Source: Palsa-1150 sp964531095 (GTDB lineage: Bacteria; Myxococcota_A; Polyangia; Polyangiales; Polyangiaceae). From it: a stretch of 64,000 bases of DNA. Of this stretch, positions 1 to 6,360 are shown piece after piece; within the stretch, counting starts at the first letter, position 1, and every line of letters starts with the position of its first letter. The notes under the pieces were generated by a model. That model had not been told where the DNA came from. It searched no databases and was given only the letters and a program-made list of their open reading frames with translations. The stretch covers positions 1-64,000 of the forward strand of contig CAZHED010000021.1 in the NCBI GenBank assembly GCA_964531095.1. Reading direction: 5' to 3'. The position numbers and the translations under genes are program-made.

Positions 1-31
1 ATTTCTGAATTTTCTGCCGCAAAACGAGCCT

Positions 32-62
32 AAAAAAGGGGTCCCGCAGGACGTCGCACCCT
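32..62 (-). terminator. Possible intrinsic terminator of the element operon
   Basis: Read on the minus strand, a short GC hairpin (GTCC-TGCG-GGAC) is followed by CCC and a run of six T. It lies about 90 bases beyond the stop of the last visible gene (148). A second hairpin (five G, eight-base loop, five C) sits at 78-95 without a T-run. The stem is short, so confidence is modest. Confidence 0.4.
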
Positions 63-101
63 GTGCGCTGTTCCGCCGGGGGTGTAATTGCCCCCACGGT
101 T

Positions 102-133
102 GCGCTGGCGTGTCGCAGCGCTGGCGTGTCGCA
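102..133. repeat. 16-bp direct repeat, two tandem copies
   Basis: The unit GCGCTGGCGTGTCGCA occurs twice without a gap (102-117, 118-133), followed by a partial third copy. It lies between the stop at 148 and the terminator-like hairpin. No function is evident. Positions 1-147 otherwise hold no convincing gene. Confidence 0.6.
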
Positions 134-147
134 GGCTGGCGCACCGT

Positions 148-627
148 TCAAGAGCCCCTCGCACGGATGCCCTTGATTGAGGCGAGCTCACGCCCGATGA
201 GCACGAGCCGTCGCAAAGCATCCGGCGACCATCGCTCGTAGGTCCACGCGATTCGAGCCACCTCGCTCGCGGCATTGGGCCCGGTTGCTCTCTCGCCATG
301 CACGTCAAGCAGGAAGCCAGCGTGCTCGGCCGCGGTCAGGCAGTGTCTACGCCCGGCGCAGTACACGCCTGACGCGAAGATCTCGCCGTCAACTTCCCAC
401 CACGCGAGCATGACCCGCAGGTCCGGTGCGCGCCCGCGAAGCGCTTCCTCGAGTCCACGACGACAGAAGACGCACCAAAGGCGCGAGTAGTCTCCAAGCG
501 AGCCGCGGTCGCCCTTCGTGTCGGCCTCGACAATCGCTTTCCACCACGCGAGACGAGACGCGCGCGCCGCGGGGTCGGCCGCAGACGTCTCGGCCATCGG
601 CGACCCGATCGGAGTCGATGTCGTCAT
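148..627 (-). CDS. Hypothetical Cys-containing protein of the mobile element
   Basis: A 159-residue protein not recognised as a known family. Its ATG at 627 overlaps the stop of the preceding helicase gene as ATGA (627-624), which fixes the start and suggests translational coupling. Two cysteine pairs, C52-V-F-C55 and C90 with C96, could bind zinc. The fold around them (WCVFC, then VYC-GRRHC) looks like a small zinc-stabilised domain. It is the last visible gene of the operon. Its position beside the helicase suggests an accessory replication or DNA-binding role, but this is inference only. Confidence 0.5.
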   Translation of the reverse strand: MTTSTPIGSPMAETSAADPAARASRLAWWKAIVEADTKGDRGSLGDYSRLWCVFCRRGLEEALRGRAPDLRVMLAWWEVDGEIFASGVYCAGRRHCLTAAEHAGFLLDVHGERATGPNAASEVARIAWTYERWSPDALRRLVLIGRELASIKGIRARGS

Positions 628-2060
628 TTGAAGTCTCCCTCTTCGGGAACGTCCGTGAACCGAAGGCACTCCCCATTGAATCCAATCTTGATAACGGTCC
701 CGCTCGGCCCGTCGTTCTGCTTCATCACGCAGACTTCAGCGTCGCGCGTCAGCCTCCGGCCCTTCTTCGTGCCGAGGTAGTAGTCATCTCGGTAGAGCGA
801 CAGCACGCAGCGAGCGGCTTGCTCGATTTCGCCAGACTCGCGAAGGTCGGATAGCTGCGGGCGGTTGTCCGCGCGGCTCTCGCACGAGCGATTGAGCTGC
901 GCCAGAGCGAGCACGCAGCATCCGAGCTCTTGGGCCATCGCCCGGAGCGTCCTGGTGTTCTCAGCGACGATTTGCTCGCGCGGCATCCCCGAGCGAGGCG
1001 CGCGAAGAAGCTGCAAGTAATCGACGACCACGAGCCCGAGCGGATGCCCCTCGCGGTCGAGTCGGAGCTTGGTCCGGCGGACCTTGGACCAGAGGGACAT
1101 CGCCGTCAGCTCGGTGTCGTCGTCGATCCAGACGGGCAGATTCGCGATCCCGATCGATGCGTTCGTGAGCTCTTGCCAGTCGCGGGGGGTCAGAGCGCCC
1201 GCGTTCATCCGGCCCACCTGAACACCGGCTTCCGCGCAAAGAATCCGCTTGAGCATGTCGGTGCGATTCGTTTCCAGCGAAGCGACGAACACGCCTCGGC
1301 CGGCCCTCGCGACGTGGATCGCCATCGCAGTGGCCAGGCTCGTCTTGCCCATGCCGGGGCGCGCGGCGATCACCCGCAGCTGTGTCGGAAGTCCGCCCGT
1401 CAATCGGTCCAGCGCGGCGAATCCGCTCCGCGGTCGGCCTGCGGCCGATCCCGGCGCTGCGGCGGCCTCGAGCTCTCCGAAGAGAACGCGCAGCCCGTCC
1501 TTGACGTGCGACGACTGCTCGGACTCCGAGAGCACCGCGGCAAGGGCGTCGACGCGCTCGCGATGCTCGACGAGCAGCCCTTCGATCGTCTGGGGCCCCG
1601 CATCGGTCATCGCCTTTGTCCGGGCGAGCTCCGCGGCAAGCTGGCGCCTCACCCAACGATCGCGAACGTGACGAGCGTGTGCGGCGGTTTGAGCCGTCGT
1701 GCACGCGGGCGCCTCGGCCAAAACTTGCGACAGGTACGCCATGCCCCCCACCTGGACGAGCCGGCCTCGGTCACGAAGCCACGTGCCCACCGCCACGATA
1801 TCGCCCGTCGGAGACTCAGCGCGCAGAGCCAGACACGCTTCGTACGTGCGCCGATGCGCCTCGGACACGAAGTGCTCGGGGCGAAGAAACCCGGCGATCG
1901 CGTCGAGCATCGCCGGATCGATCATCACATTGCCGAGCACGGCGACTTCGGCCGCGAGGTCCGCGTCGATGTTGACCAGCTCGCTACTTCTCGGATCGCT
2001 GCGCTCGGACGCGCCGCCCTCGATCACTCGCAACGGTTCACGGTCGGACACGGCGGCCAT
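624..2060 (-). CDS. DnaB-type replicative helicase of the mobile element
   Basis: This 478-residue protein would be a hexameric 5'-3' DNA helicase loaded at the element's origin. The N-terminal DnaB domain (about residues 25-130) carries the family pattern MIDPAMLDAI and EHFVSEAHRRTYEA. The C-terminal RecA-like domain has Walker A ARPGMGKTSLA and Walker B VVVDYLQLL, plus the late DRESG-type segment LRESGEIEQ. It is a clear paralogue of the chromosomal DnaB at 62248-63741. The start ATG at 2060 has a GGAG four bases upstream and overlaps the initiator-like gene by 23 bases. Carrying a private DnaB immediately after an initiator resembles phage P22 (genes 18 and 12). Confidence 0.9.
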   Translation of the reverse strand: MAAVSDREPLRVIEGGASERSDPRSSELVNIDADLAAEVAVLGNVMIDPAMLDAIAGFLRPEHFVSEAHRRTYEACLALRAESPTGDIVAVGTWLRDRGRLVQVGGMAYLSQVLAEAPACTTAQTAAHARHVRDRWVRRQLAAELARTKAMTDAGPQTIEGLLVEHRERVDALAAVLSESEQSSHVKDGLRVLFGELEAAAAPGSAAGRPRSGFAALDRLTGGLPTQLRVIAARPGMGKTSLATAMAIHVARAGRGVFVASLETNRTDMLKRILCAEAGVQVGRMNAGALTPRDWQELTNASIGIANLPVWIDDDTELTAMSLWSKVRRTKLRLDREGHPLGLVVVDYLQLLRAPRSGMPREQIVAENTRTLRAMAQELGCCVLALAQLNRSCESRADNRPQLSDLRESGEIEQAARCVLSLYRDDYYLGTKKGRRLTRDAEVCVMKQNDGPSGTVIKIGFNGECLRFTDVPEEGDFK

Positions 2061-3036
2061 TGGTCTCCTCCAAACGGTTCGGGTCGGTCTTCACGAGCAG
2101 ATCTGCGAGCAGCTGTTTCGCCCGGCGGGCGTTCTCGGCGGGGTCGAGCGCGTCCGCCGGGATCCCGGGGAGCGGCTCGCTCTCGACAATCGCGACGGCT
2201 CGGCCGCGAGCGATGTCTTCGAGCACCCAATTTCGGAAGGTCGCTTCCCAGTCGACTTTCACGCCCTGGGCCCCAGCCTTCGCCAGCCAGTGATTCCGGA
2301 AGCGTTCGAGACTCCCGGACGCGTCGACGTGCTCACGGGTCCGGAACCGCTGCAGGGTCTCCGCCTTCGGCGTCCAGCCCTCGGGGAGCCGCGTACCCCG
2401 GGCCGACTTCGCGCCAGGAGCCCTCAGGGACGATTGGGCGGCTTCGTTGGCTTCCGGTCGCGCCGCGGTCGTCGCTTGGCGGCCCCCAAGCGGCGCGGCG
2501 TCTGGCCTTCGTTCTGGGCGCTCGGTCGGGCGTTTCCGTTTGCCCCTCCGTCGTCCTCCGGAAGCGGCTTCGGGGGGGGCGAGCGCCAACGGCGCGACCC
2601 TCTCCCTTCCTATGGTTTCTTCAATGGCTTCTTCCAGTGCACGTGGTGCACCACCCCCGTGCACCCCCTGCACCACCTGTCGTGCACCTCCTGCACCACC
2701 CCCGTGCACCTCCTGCACCACGTGGTGCACCTCCTGCACGACGTCGTGCACGTGGTGCACTACCTCGACGGTGTACAGATTGGAGTCGCACTCCCGCTTT
2801 CCCTCGACGGGTCGCCGCTCTGACCGGACGTGTCCGGCCTTGACCAGCGAAGCGACGGCGGCCTTCGCGGACCGGAGGGAGACTCCGGCATCCGTCGCGA
2901 TAGTCGTGTACGACGGCCAGCAGCGCCCGATCTCGTCGGCGCGCATCGTCAGCGCGAACAGCACGCCCTTTTCGATGCAGGACAAAGGCAAGTCCCGTAC
3001 CGCGCGCATCGCGAGCAGCGTATTGAATGGCTTCAC
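2038..3036 (-). CDS. HTH_36-type replication initiator-like protein
   Basis: A 332-residue protein starting at a GTG (3036) that overlaps the stop of the zinc-ribbon gene as GTGA. The frame stays open further upstream, but this start fits the coupling pattern of the operon. Residues about 10-90 form a winged-helix/HTH_36-type domain (GRCWPSYTTIATDAGVSLRS), common in phage and plasmid initiators. Residues 92-131 are an odd Val/His/Gly repeat encoded by iteron-like DNA. The rest is basic and Pro/Ala-rich, ending in a region that could contact the helicase encoded next. I infer that it binds the internal repeats and recruits the DnaB, as lambda O and P22 gp18 do. The family level is fairly sure; the initiator role is inferred. 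Confidence 0.7.
   Translation of the reverse strand: MKPFNTLLAMRAVRDLPLSCIEKGVLFALTMRADEIGRCWPSYTTIATDAGVSLRSAKAAVASLVKAGHVRSERRPVEGKRECDSNLYTVEVVHHVHDVVQEVHHVVQEVHGGGAGGARQVVQGVHGGGAPRALEEAIEETIGRERVAPLALAPPEAASGGRRRGKRKRPTERPERRPDAAPLGGRQATTAARPEANEAAQSSLRAPGAKSARGTRLPEGWTPKAETLQRFRTREHVDASGSLERFRNHWLAKAGAQGVKVDWEATFRNWVLEDIARGRAVAIVESEPLPGIPADALDPAENARRAKQLLADLLVKTDPNRLEETNGRRVRP
2637..2760. repeat. Iteron-like repeat cluster, candidate replication origin
   Basis: Eight GTGCAC hexamers lie in 124 bp, at 2637, 2646, 2659, 2682, 2704, 2725, 2746 and 2755. Four consecutive intervals are 23, 22, 21 and 21 bp, about two helical turns. The core unit is GTGCACCTCCTGCACCAC with small variations. 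The cluster lies inside the initiator-like gene, just after its DNA-binding domain. It is flanked at 2607-2636 by a stretch noticeably richer in A and T than its surroundings. Iterons inside the initiator gene beside an AT-rich segment are the organisation of lambdoid origins. An origin function has not been shown here. Confidence 0.55.
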
Positions 3037-3197
3037 TTGCCACTCCGTTGGATCAGGAGCGGCAGTTGCTCCGGTTCGATTTTGACGACGTGCCCGCAGC
3101 GCACGCACGCACCGCGCACGACCGCGGCCGCGCCGCATTTCGGGCACGTACGCGACGCACGGGCCCTCCGGTCCGCCGGATGGATCCGCTGCTTCAT
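3033..3197 (-). CDS. Small zinc-ribbon protein
   Basis: A 54-residue protein squeezed between two longer genes. Its ATG at 3197 overlaps the stop of the GIY-YIG gene (ATGA, 3197-3194). Its TGA (3035-3033) overlaps the GTG start of the initiator-like gene. It has a basic N-terminus, then CPKCG and CVRCG (Cys 18, 21, 31, 34), a four-cysteine zinc-ribbon knuckle pair, then an acidic and hydrophobic tail. The tight overlaps on both sides and the intact zinc ribbon argue for a real gene. It may be a DNA- or protein-binding accessory factor of replication; the exact role is unknown. Confidence 0.65.
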   Translation of the reverse strand: MKQRIHPADRRARASRTCPKCGAAAVVRGACVRCGHVVKIEPEQLPLLIQRSGK

Positions 3198-4027
3198 CGG
3201 GGCCCCCGCTCATCGCCGCCTGTTTGCGCACTTCGCAGGGCGCGAATGTGCTCGACAACTGCACCGTCGAGGCGGAACCACTCGCGCCCCCGCACCACGC
3301 CCGGCTGTGGCTTTTGCCGCCATTCGCCAAACTGCACGTGGCGCTGACTCTCGAGTGCCTTCGGGCCAGGCTCCCACGCGAGCAACTCAACTGGGAATGG
3401 TGTTCCTGTCATCCACTCTCGAACCCGCTTGGAGATGTCCTTACCGTGTCCGATCTTCACGAAGCTCGTGGTCGCCGCCCGCGCGTAGTACACGCCACAT
3501 TCAGTCGGCCATTTGTCGATAGGCTCCGGAAAGCGGCTGAAACACCTATGCGCGAGCTCCGTTTCCGAGACTCGCCGGGAGAGCAGCTCCCCAAGCTTCT
3601 CCGTCAGAAAGGCGTCTTTTGCCTGCTTGAACGACGGCCGCAGATCGTGCGGACCTTCGCGCTCATCCACGAGCTCGGACGTCGGATCCGCGAAGTAGCC
3701 CTCAACAGACTTGATGTCGACCGTATAAGGGTCTTCGTGCGCGTCGATCGCGTGTAGTAGCTCTTCGTACTCGTCAAAGTCTTCGTGCAGCCAGTGGCCG
3801 AACGTCCAAGTCTCTCGGAGCTTTCGAAGGTGGAAATCAATCGCGCGCTCCCCGTAAACGGGAAGCCTGCGAACGTGCGCCAGGTGCGGATCGCCACACC
3901 CGCACCACGGGCAGGCGCAACCGCGCGAGCACGAGCACGGCTGCTTGGTTCCGTGCGGACCGGGCTTCGCATCGGGGCAGTCCTCCGGACGAGGTACCGC
4001 TTTCCGCGGCAGGCGATAGGGCTTCAT
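3194..4027 (-). CDS. GIY-YIG (T5orf172/MUG113-like) domain protein with Cys-rich N-terminus
   Basis: A 277-residue protein. Residues about 177-265 match the T5orf172/MUG113 variety of GIY-YIG nuclease fold: CGVYYARA, then FVKIGHGKDISKRVREWMTG, PFPVELLAW and GREWFRL at the end. The N-terminus is rich in cysteine (C31, C33, C37, C39, C42, C44), a possible zinc-binding module. Members of this family are often found in phages and mobile elements, but their substrates are mostly unknown. The ATG at 4027 overlaps the next upstream gene as ATGA. Nuclease activity is not proven: the catalytic Arg and Glu of canonical GIY-YIG enzymes cannot be confidently assigned. Confidence 0.65.
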   Translation of the reverse strand: MKPYRLPRKAVPRPEDCPDAKPGPHGTKQPCSCSRGCACPWCGCGDPHLAHVRRLPVYGERAIDFHLRKLRETWTFGHWLHEDFDEYEELLHAIDAHEDPYTVDIKSVEGYFADPTSELVDEREGPHDLRPSFKQAKDAFLTEKLGELLSRRVSETELAHRCFSRFPEPIDKWPTECGVYYARAATTSFVKIGHGKDISKRVREWMTGTPFPVELLAWEPGPKALESQRHVQFGEWRQKPQPGVVRGREWFRLDGAVVEHIRALRSAQTGGDERGPR

Positions 4028-4413
4028 CGACCTGCCGCCTTCCTCGCCGGAGGAGCGATCGCGAGCCCGAGCCGCTCAGCGACGAGACTCGGCGACCACT
4101 CCGGCGACGTCGACGCCGGGGCGACTGCCGGCCGCTCCCCGGCCTCGTAGCGGGCGAGCGCGGACGCCGAGACGACGTACCATCGGCCCCGCAGCGTGCC
4201 GATCTGCTTGGCAATCGCGCGCCAGCGCCGATCGCTGTACCCGGGCGGCGCGCACCCCTTGCGGCTCGACCACTCGGTCGGGGTCGCAGCCGTCGCGACC
4301 GCCGCGAGCAGCACGCTCCCGAGCTCCCGCGCGAGCGCGGGGTCAGCGCGTAGCGCCTCGATCAGCGCACGCACATCGATCGCCGCCGCCGCGGCGTCGC
4401 GAACGGCCTTCAC
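4024..4413 (-). CDS. Hypothetical protein with possible MerR/excisionase-like segment
   Basis: A 129-residue protein starting at a GTG (4413) that overlaps the upstream stop as GTGA and ending in an ATGA overlap with the GIY-YIG gene. The N-terminal 45 residues are Ala-rich and helical. Residues about 46-92 (PTEWSSRKGCAPPGYSDRRW, then GRWYVVSASALARYE) resemble small winged-helix excisionase-type DNA-binding domains, in which a Tyr/Trp-rich strand precedes a helix. No family is firmly recognised. As a small possible DNA-binding protein near an integrase remnant it could be a recombination directionality or regulatory factor, which is speculative. Confidence 0.45.
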   Translation of the reverse strand: MKAVRDAAAAAIDVRALIEALRADPALARELGSVLLAAVATAATPTEWSSRKGCAPPGYSDRRWRAIAKQIGTLRGRWYVVSASALARYEAGERPAVAPASTSPEWSPSLVAERLGLAIAPPARKAAGR

Positions 4414-5060
4414 GACGCGCCCCCTTTCGGGGGAGGCTTAGGCGGTTCCTCAGGTGGAGGCGGGCCGTCGCCGCCGCCGCCGTCGTCGACCTCGACACGC
4501 ACGCGCGCACGACGTTGCCGCCGCTGCGCGCGCAGCGCTCGAGTCTGGGCACGGCGCGCCACGACGGGACGTCGACACAGCCGCGCCTCGAGCTGAGACC
4601 ATCGGTTGACGATCTCGGTCCACCGGCGATCGTTCCGCTCCTTGATCGCGCGCACGCCGTCTGCCCATTCTTTCCGGCCGGCGTCCGACGAGAGCAGACC
4701 GGCGCCCTTCTCAGCTTGCAAGAGATCGTGCCGGACTTGCGCTTCCTCCTGGGCGCGCCAGAGCATCCGGGCTCGTTTCGCTCGCGCCCGGCCACGCGGA
4801 TCGCGCGACTGCTCGAGCAGGGCAAGTTCGCGAGCGCCGGGGAGGCGCTCGCGCAGGATCCGATCGGCACCCTTTTTCAAGCGGGCCTTCGCCTCGCGGA
4901 TTTCGTCGGTCTCGACCGCTTCGAGCTCTTCCGGGTCGTAGAACTGCTCGAGCGGGCACGGCGAAATGAGGTTTTCGAGCCCGGCCGAGATCGCGTTTTC
5001 GTCGAACAGCCCAAGCCCGTCGTTGTCGAATTCCTCAAGCACGGGACCCCCGCCCTTCAT
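4410..5060 (-). CDS. Hypothetical coiled-coil protein of the mobile element
   Basis: A 216-residue protein starting at ATG 5060, overlapping the end of the upstream gene by 26 bases. The N-terminus is acidic. Residues about 50-150 are rich in Glu, Arg and Ala with heptad-like spacing, predicting a long helix or coiled coil. The Arg-rich region after residue 155 gives way to a Gly/Pro tail (GGGGDGPPPPEEPPKPPP). No known domain is recognised. It is retained in the tightly packed operon, so it is probably expressed together with the replication genes. Confidence 0.45.
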   Translation of the reverse strand: MKGGGPVLEEFDNDGLGLFDENAISAGLENLISPCPLEQFYDPEELEAVETDEIREAKARLKKGADRILRERLPGARELALLEQSRDPRGRARAKRARMLWRAQEEAQVRHDLLQAEKGAGLLSSDAGRKEWADGVRAIKERNDRRWTEIVNRWSQLEARLCRRPVVARRAQTRALRAQRRQRRARVRVEVDDGGGGDGPPPPEEPPKPPPKGGAS

Positions 5061-5418
5061 CCCATCCCCGAAGCATCACGTTCCGCACGGCGGTCCAGAG
5101 CTTTTGCATCCTCGGCGTGCGCGCGAACGGCGGGAGCGCCGTCAGAGCCGCAGCGAGGAAAAAATCGATTACCGACCGGGCGCCCGGTCGCGCGTCCAGC
5201 TCGAAGGGCTCCCGCTCCGCTTCTTCGAGGCGGCGCCGCGAGCCTTCAAGCGCTGCGCGCCAAGCTGGCAGGTGGCCGGGGTCGGCTTCGCGCGCCGCCG
5301 CGTATCGGCGCTGCGAGTCTTCGAGTCGGATCCGGTAGGTCTCCCGAACGAGCGGGTCGCGAAGGTCAGGACCGGAGTTTTTTGCGAGGTAGGCTCGAAA
5401 TGCTACGGTGGTCTTCAT
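5035..5418 (-). CDS. Hypothetical protein of the mobile element
   Basis: A 127-residue protein, ATG at 5418. It is rich in Arg, Glu and Ala and predicted mostly helical (RIRLEDSQRRYAAAREADPG, then a segment with WRAALEGSRRRLEEAEREPF), with a more hydrophobic stretch SVIDFFLAAALTALPPF near residue 90. No family is recognised. It overlaps the following gene by 26 bases, like its neighbours, which supports it being real. Confidence 0.4.
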   Translation of the reverse strand: MKTTVAFRAYLAKNSGPDLRDPLVRETYRIRLEDSQRRYAAAREADPGHLPAWRAALEGSRRRLEEAEREPFELDARPGARSVIDFFLAAALTALPPFARTPRMQKLWTAVRNVMLRGWDEGRGSRA

Positions 5419-5451
5419 ATCGATCCTCGGTGGTGCGAGCGGTTGATAGAG

Positions 5452-5479
5452 AGGCGCCCGGCGAAGGCGCCTTTTTTTT
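5452..5479 (+). terminator. Canonical intrinsic terminator facing the + strand
   Basis: AGGCGCC (5452-5458), loop CGGCGAA, then GGCGCCT (5466-5472) followed by an unbroken run of T to 5479. The polarity terminates plus-strand transcription, although every gene around it is on the minus strand. On the minus strand the same hairpin has a preceding A-run and no T-run. It sits between two minus-strand genes (start at 5418, stop at 5483). An unannotated plus-strand RNA ending here is possible. Confidence 0.6.
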
Positions 5480-5482
5480 GAT

Positions 5483-5689
5483 TCAGGCCGTGGCTTTCGA
5501 GCGTGCGGCTTCTGCGGTGCGTTGCCGTGCGCCGCTGCCCAAGACGGACGCGATCGCAGCGTCGACGCGTTTCTCGATGAGGGGCGTTTTCAGCTTGAGG
5601 CCGAGCAAGCGCAGCGCGACGGTGCGTCGGTCCGCGAACGCGGCGTCGGCGATTTGTTGGACGACTTCTTCCGTCAGTTTGGGCGGCAT
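5483..5689 (-). CDS. Small hypothetical DNA-binding-type protein
   Basis: A 68-residue protein; ATG at 5689 preferred over an in-frame upstream start because the conserved-looking part begins there. MPPKLTEEVVQQIADAAFAD is followed by RRTVALRLLGLKLKTPLIEKRVDAAI, an arrangement of short helices typical of small HTH or ribbon-helix-type regulators, with an Arg-rich tail. It lies between the integrase-tail remnant and the replication operon, where small repressors or control proteins are often found. The regulatory role is inferred from size and position only. Confidence 0.5.
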   Translation of the reverse strand: MPPKLTEEVVQQIADAAFADRRTVALRLLGLKLKTPLIEKRVDAAIASVLGSGARQRTAEAARSKATA

Positions 5690-5741
5690 GCTTCGACACT
5701 GCCTGAAGGCGATCACCGACAGCAAATTGGTTGATCTCACC

Positions 5742-6143
5742 TCAAGAATTTCCCGGCCTTTCCGGCTTTTTGAAGGGGATCACGTTCGGGGCTCGCGCCC
5801 GCCGACGATCGTCCAACTGACGCGCGAAGCCCTCCGCCAACTCGTACCGCCCGGCAAGGGTCGCCTTCGTCATCGCCTCGACGAGAGCGTCGTCGGCGAT
5901 CGGTTCCGGTTTCGGAGTCACCGAAGCACGCGAGGTTTCCGCCAACGGCCACGAGTCTCGCGCACTTTCGGACATGGGCTCCGAAGGCACTTCGGGAATA
6001 CCGCTTTGGTTTTCGCTAGTTACAGCGAGATTTGCAGCGGCTTCAATTCCCGTTGGGGTCGCGAATTTTCCCAAGTGAGCTCCTGGATGGCCTTCGTAGC
6101 CCCAGGTAAGCGACCAGCATCGGCTTGCCGCGAGACGCGGCAC
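5742..6143 (-). CDS. Probable C-terminal remnant of the element integrase
   Basis: An open frame with no convincing start: GTG at 6143 is available and the frame is open up to 6281. The downstream part looks coding: a helical segment around DDALVEAMTKATLAGRYELA and a tail ending NVIPFKKPERPGNS. The middle (KFATPTGIEAAANL) is exactly what the antisense strand of a tRNA 3' end encodes, and such a segment is common near the end of integrases that recombine inside their own gene. In myxophage Mx8 the attP lies within the integrase gene and integration changes the integrase C-terminus. I read this as the left-behind 3' part of such a gene; its 5' part would be at the other end of the element. Confidence 0.4.
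   Translation of the reverse strand: MPRLAASRCWSLTWGYEGHPGAHLGKFATPTGIEAAANLAVTSENQSGIPEVPSEPMSESARDSWPLAETSRASVTPKPEPIADDALVEAMTKATLAGRYELAEGFARQLDDRRRARAPNVIPFKKPERPGNS
6042..6062 (+). other. Candidate attachment site (tRNA 3'-end-like sequence)
   Basis: The plus strand reads TTCAATT, then CCCGT, then TGGGGTCG, matching the T-loop, T-stem 3' strand and acceptor 3' strand of a tRNA. The five bases to the left do not pair with the T-stem, so no full tRNA is present. This is the pattern left at the distal junction when an element integrates into a tRNA 3' end. The tRNA itself should lie to the left of the window. Confidence 0.5.
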
Positions 6144-6360
6144 TGGCTTCGACGAGCGCCACCTAGCGTCGCCGGCGACTTCGAGCGGCGAGCTCGTGGG
6201 CGACTGGCATCGCGGTTCGTCGCCTGACGCCTCACGAGGGCGAACGCCGAGCTCGGCGTCGTTCCCTCCGCCGGTGTCCGATCAGCGGCCGAGACGACTT
6301 GTACCGCTAGAGACTTATCCGGCGATCGGCTGCCCGGTTCGAGAATCGTGACCGCCTGAT

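Larger units (their letters stand above)
1..6062. mobile_element. Right end of an integrated phage-like or plasmid-like element
   Basis: All genes from 148 to 6143 lie on the minus strand, most with ATGA/GTGA or longer overlaps. They encode replication functions (HTH initiator-like protein plus DnaB-type helicase), small unknown proteins and a fragment resembling an integrase tail. A tRNA-3'-end-like sequence at 6042-6062 marks a candidate boundary, with ordinary chromosomal lipoprotein genes beyond it. A chromosomal dnaB is present separately at the other end of the window, so the helicase here is an accessory copy. The left end lies outside the window. No capsid, terminase or conjugation gene is visible, so phage, satellite or integrative plasmid cannot be told apart. 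Confidence 0.55.

Noticed and set aside
930..2843. Long plus-strand open frame antisense to the helicase and initiator genes
   Set aside because: It is a high-GC shadow frame: no domain, Arg/Pro-rich composition, and the minus strand carries clear DnaB motifs.
2447..3085. Plus-strand open frame over the initiator-like gene with many Cys/Thr/Pro
   Set aside because: It is the reverse reading of the repeat cluster; the protein is low-complexity and has no start signal.
6030..6070. Complete tRNA gene
   Set aside because: Only the T-loop and 3' acceptor part match; the T-stem does not pair and no anticodon arm is present, so it is kept as an attachment-site remnant.
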